In this document: piece after piece, positions 7,201 through 8,905 of the stretch | Layout: each line of letters opens with the position of its first letter | Position numbering within the stretch: the stretch's first letter is position 1 | Origin: JBEEMU01 sp043778315 | Lineage (GTDB): Bacteria; Bacteroidota; Bacteroidia; Chitinophagales; Saprospiraceae | Length of the DNA: 8,905 nt | Assembly: GCA_043778315.1 (NCBI GenBank) | Contig: JAYWGJ010000082.1 | Coordinates: 1 to 8,905, forward strand | Direction of reading: 5' to 3' | Made by a program: the position numbers and the translations under genes | Notes under the pieces: model-generated | The model's database searches: none | The model's input: only the letters and a program-made list of their open reading frames with translations | Told to the model about the DNA's origin: nothing

Positions 7201-8764
7201 TATGCGAGATAGTACTACTATTTATAGTCTCTGGCGGCGTGTTGTCGCCAAAATCAATATTCGTTAAGAAATTATTAGAATAAGGCGAAATGGTGAAGGT
7301 GAAAACACCCGCAGAAGTGTGGGTTTCGGTAAAGGAAATGGTGTTTGGGTCAAATACATCAACTGTAGTTTGTGCGGTGGCGATGCCGCCACAGGCATCG
7401 GTTACTGTAACGGTGTAAGTAGAAAGCACTGTTGGCGTAACCGCAGTAGTTTGTGTAGTTGCGCCATTACTCCACGCGTAACTTACACCCGCCGAGGCTG
7501 TGAGATTTTGCGATTCTCCGAGACAAATAGCAGGGTTGTGATACGCAATAGTAGCAGTGGGCGTATGGCTAACCATTACCGACGAAGTGAGTGGGTATAA
7601 CACCAAATCTTGTACATCAGTGTAGTTATTTTTTGGTACGATTACTCTACTTAACTCATAAACAGTACCTACTATTGTAGGTACTGTTAGTTTTGGTATA
7701 ATTGTATTAGCTACTCCATTGACTAATATAGTGCCATTTGCTTGGTGTTCCACTGTATATTGTAGTAGTACGGTAGGGTCACCCTGTTTACGCCAAGTAT
7801 ATTGAATAACTACATCGGAAAGCATATTGAAATCTGTACCGCCTAAAACAGCCGTACAGCTACTACCATCGGCTATCGCTTTAAAGTTATCCTCCATTAG
7901 CTCTACGCGGTCTATCTGCATAAAAGAAGCCTCGGCTAAATTAGGAAGTAAATTTCTTGGGCTAATACATAAGGTTGTGTAATTCTGTGTAGAAGTATTT
8001 GTTATATGAGTAGAAGAGCCAACTCTTGCCCAAGGTGATAAATTAAGTGTGTTATACTGGACATCTATATTAAAAGATTTATTTATTAATAAAGGAAACA
8101 TATCACTGGGATTGGAAATTCCAGTTTTTATTTCTTGTAAAGTAGAATAGGCATTATTAAACAGCACATCTTCTGAAAACAGATTTACTTCAAGCCCAAT
8201 AGAAGATCCTCCATCAGAGTTACGCGCTAGTTTATAATAAGTTGAAAATAAATAGTGTCGGTTAAGCAAAGCGTCGTTTTTTAAATAATTTACAACACTT
8301 TCCTCTTGAAGAGTCCCGTTATTGTATGCTCCTAAGTTTATAGAGCCTGACTGATCTAAACTAGTTAAACTTTCAAATTTCTGATTACCGTAAATGCCAG
8401 GTAAGCCACCATAAGTACCAGGTTGTCCCCAGTTAGGCGATGAACTAGCAAAGTACCAACGTGGAACATCAAAATATTGTCCCGCAGGTAATGAATAGAA
8501 ACCCATCCCCCCCCAATAATATTGCGTAGTTGATAAAGGATATTGTCCGCAAATTTCGGCATTACATACTAAATTTGCAGCAATACCATATCCTCCATTA
8601 GGTACAGTATGGGTTAAGCTAAATTCACATAAAGTAGCTACCGGACTTCTTAGTTGTCCCGAGCAGGTATCGCAAGCCGTCTGCGCGCCCGCACCCATCG
8701 GCAAGCCTACTATACCAAGCATGACTCCGAGCCATGCTATATATTTATTGATTATTTTTATCAT
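4298..8764 (-). CDS. Giant T9SS surface protein: jelly-roll, Ig/PKD, beta-helix, helical stalk
   Basis: A 1488-residue exported multidomain protein of unknown specific role, probably adhesin-like or carbohydrate-binding. In order: a signal peptide (1-28, ending GAGAQ) and a Cys-rich start (C31, C34, C46); a jelly-roll-like region (about 75-295) with EESVVNYL (154), SPWARVGSS (243-251) and QIDRVEL (283-289); a beta-rich stretch to about 400; an Ig-like domain (about 410-470) with SYAWSNGATT and YTVTVTDACGG; a PKD-like domain with DFGDNTPPE (504-512); a right-handed parallel beta-helix (about 645-1050) rich in Asn-ladder turns such as NNNISIVG and DRNYIQATDIGI; a charged helical segment (about 1148-1345); a Cys-bracketed linker (C1355-C1384) with CPMTGGPAVYYARA; and a T9SS type A sorting domain (1408-1488) with LQPNPAKGSS, DMLGRV and YPAGVYYCRI. 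ATG 8764 is fixed by the signal peptide. I see no catalytic signature in the helix region. A G8 tract lies at codons 84-86. Confidence 0.92.
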   Translation of the reverse strand: MIKIINKYIAWLGVMLGIVGLPMGAGAQTACDTCSGQLRSPVATLCEFSLTHTVPNGGYGIAANLVCNAEICGQYPLSTTQYYWGGMGFYSLPAGQYFDVPRWYFASSSPNWGQPGTYGGLPGIYGNQKFESLTSLDQSGSINLGAYNNGTLQEESVVNYLKNDALLNRHYLFSTYYKLARNSDGGSSIGLEVNLFSEDVLFNNAYSTLQEIKTGISNPSDMFPLLINKSFNIDVQYNTLNLSPWARVGSSTHITNTSTQNYTTLCISPRNLLPNLAEASFMQIDRVELMEDNFKAIADGSSCTAVLGGTDFNMLSDVVIQYTWRKQGDPTVLLQYTVEHQANGTILVNGVANTIIPKLTVPTIVGTVYELSRVIVPKNNYTDVQDLVLYPLTSSVMVSHTPTATIAYHNPAICLGESQNLTASAGVSYAWSNGATTQTTAVTPTVLSTYTVTVTDACGGIATAQTTVDVFDPNTISFTETHTSAGVFTFTISPYSNNFLTNIDFGDNTPPETINSSTISHTYTAGCPRIATLTVTCGTFPVTKTIDIDWCPVPQIGATLPPNTILLGDGIANAPTKLSDLNLPFYQGTSMRWFQSDAFINGTFIIDQDVYIAGRYFGMYPGSEFIIANDIKCTMEGVGFDNAACNTLWKGITVQSGAVLKSTYGYFTHAYRAISAGQGATLSLDNNDFNDNYIGVYLSGKCSVPLISGNKFHPLFNTPFPCRFNGLGDYQPHAFAGIYMEDVPTLNFGVTAFPNTFDDLINGIVAINSTITGARNLTFNRIKNYLDSDDPTAGAAILLLKESSLAANGYIGLSNVNAIKVTDSDMGIYVNSSSASIRNTALYDVRIGVYVENCQAQSVSIDRNYIQATDIGILTVLNAGLDRCHITNNNISIVGAPNAANAFGGIVLAEFGTRLASDNNIQNNNVNVGYGVAGIQVIGAEDINLLGNIINLTQNYNTANQLAPIGIDLGAATGANLRCNYIVSNSAAYFDPATNPNDATIGINITNTAFAALRCNTTDRTFTGISARGAFGGTELTTNSINRHHFGIDFSKSLVLGDQLRNGNTWNNGFYTANTTDFAARHQGVVSQFGRLPGFFIVAGNNAAETPASFLFTEPSATPANWFGTDPGNTATCPTSTDYVCHYFIPLTNPDSLQFKREVAKGQIETAEFNAEMTKWSKRNLYEELKTQPALVSLDTVLANFKDSLDQSFLSGVYEVAKKREDLTKRSSNEAATIQIERTNMETLLGQLTQIDSLARENTANAANTAYYTAQKAQKMAELSVHRNTYESYMESYKAGVSARALTAKAENTTLVTPELYSQNEKIVNEIYLNRFSARASKTVNASDAAIMTAIANQCPMTGGPAVYYARAMRVRTNRAPYNDAAECALRSVAFRQAKPRKASVANGAARSFTLQPNPAKGSSLIVADQAVADDTAVQLVDMLGRVMHTFTLPKGSSSTALDVSTYPAGVYYCRIGNAATPVQVLRLVIAE

Positions 8765-8829
8765 GGTATGGTTGTTTTTTAAAATTAGGAACTTTGTTAA
8801 GATACATTAGCGTTTGCGAAATAGGAACG

Positions 8830-8856
8830 CAAAATATTACGTCACTACCTCACAAA
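8830..8856 (-). promoter_or_regulatory. Candidate promoter of the 1488-residue cargo gene
   Basis: On the minus strand TTTG (8856-8853) is followed after 16 bases by TATTTTG (8836-8830). This approximates the Bacteroidota TTTG / TAnnTTTG promoter but is one base short in the second box and has tight spacing. It would start transcription about 60 bases before the ATG at 8764 and overlaps the last codons of the upstream partial gene. A small dyad, TTTGCG/CGCAAA (8813-8818 and 8828-8833), sits where the start point would be. Confidence 0.22.
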
Positions 8857-8905
8857 CGCCACCGTTTTCGGAGTGTTCTTATCTGTCCGTATTTTAAGGG
8901 AAAAT
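8845..8905 (-). CDS. 3' end of a probable T9SS cargo gene (partial)
   Basis: Reading the minus strand from the right edge, an open frame gives the final 19 residues FSLKIRTDKNTPKTVAFVR and then a TAG stop (8847-8845). A pattern of hydrophobic strand, short charged turn with TDK, then a Thr/Val/Phe strand ending in a basic residue is how many T9SS type A sorting domains finish (for example the SVRL...AVMR end of the 538-residue protein). The gene would be a third cargo gene in tandem, with its stop 80 bases upstream of the next start. Only the tail is visible, so the assignment rests on 19 residues, and the other frames cannot be excluded by length alone. Confidence 0.6.
   Translation of the reverse strand, partial: FSLKIRTDKNTPKTVAFVR

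Noticed and set aside
8813..8833. Small dyad TTTGCG/CGCAAA as terminator of the partial upstream gene
   Set aside because: Only six pairs, with no T run after it on the minus strand; too weak to call a terminator.

Overview
The window comes from a member of the phylum Bacteroidota, with the class unresolved. The evidence is the type IX secretion (T9SS) type A sorting domains on the large genes, the A-rich translation starts without Shine-Dalgarno motifs, the Bacteroidota-style intergenic G/C-block repeats, and the GroEL sequence itself. Everything here was read by eye; no database search was possible.

The left part (1-2230, plus strand) is the chaperonin pair: groES (10-273) and groEL (491-2131), followed by a strong intrinsic terminator (2194-2230). 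Both proteins look complete and functional. The 217-base spacer between them is long and holds an imperfect dyad. Any groESL promoter lies to the left of the window.

The right part (2238-8905, minus strand) holds secreted-protein genes. In transcription order from the right edge they are: the last 19 codons of what looks like a third T9SS cargo gene (8845-8905); a 1488-residue multidomain surface protein (8764-4298) with a signal peptide, jelly-roll-like region, Ig-like and PKD-like domains, parallel beta-helix, long helical segment and T9SS domain; and a 538-residue beta-propeller-like T9SS cargo (3933-2317). The last gene runs convergently into groEL, and the shared terminator appears bidirectional.

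The most unusual DNA is between genes. One array of three near-perfect palindromes with a 31-base period (2238-2316) runs into the stop codon of the 538-residue gene. The 364-base gap between the two large cargo genes holds three copies of a C-block/G-block element, one inverted relative to the others, plus a 24-base tandem repeat and a G-quadruplex-type sequence. Inside the 1488-residue gene an 8-base G tract near the 5' end could allow on/off switching.

I see no defence system, CRISPR array, transposase, tRNA or rRNA. The genes look like ordinary housekeeping chaperonin next to lineage-specific surface proteins. The cargo domain architecture and the repeats are what deserve a second look.
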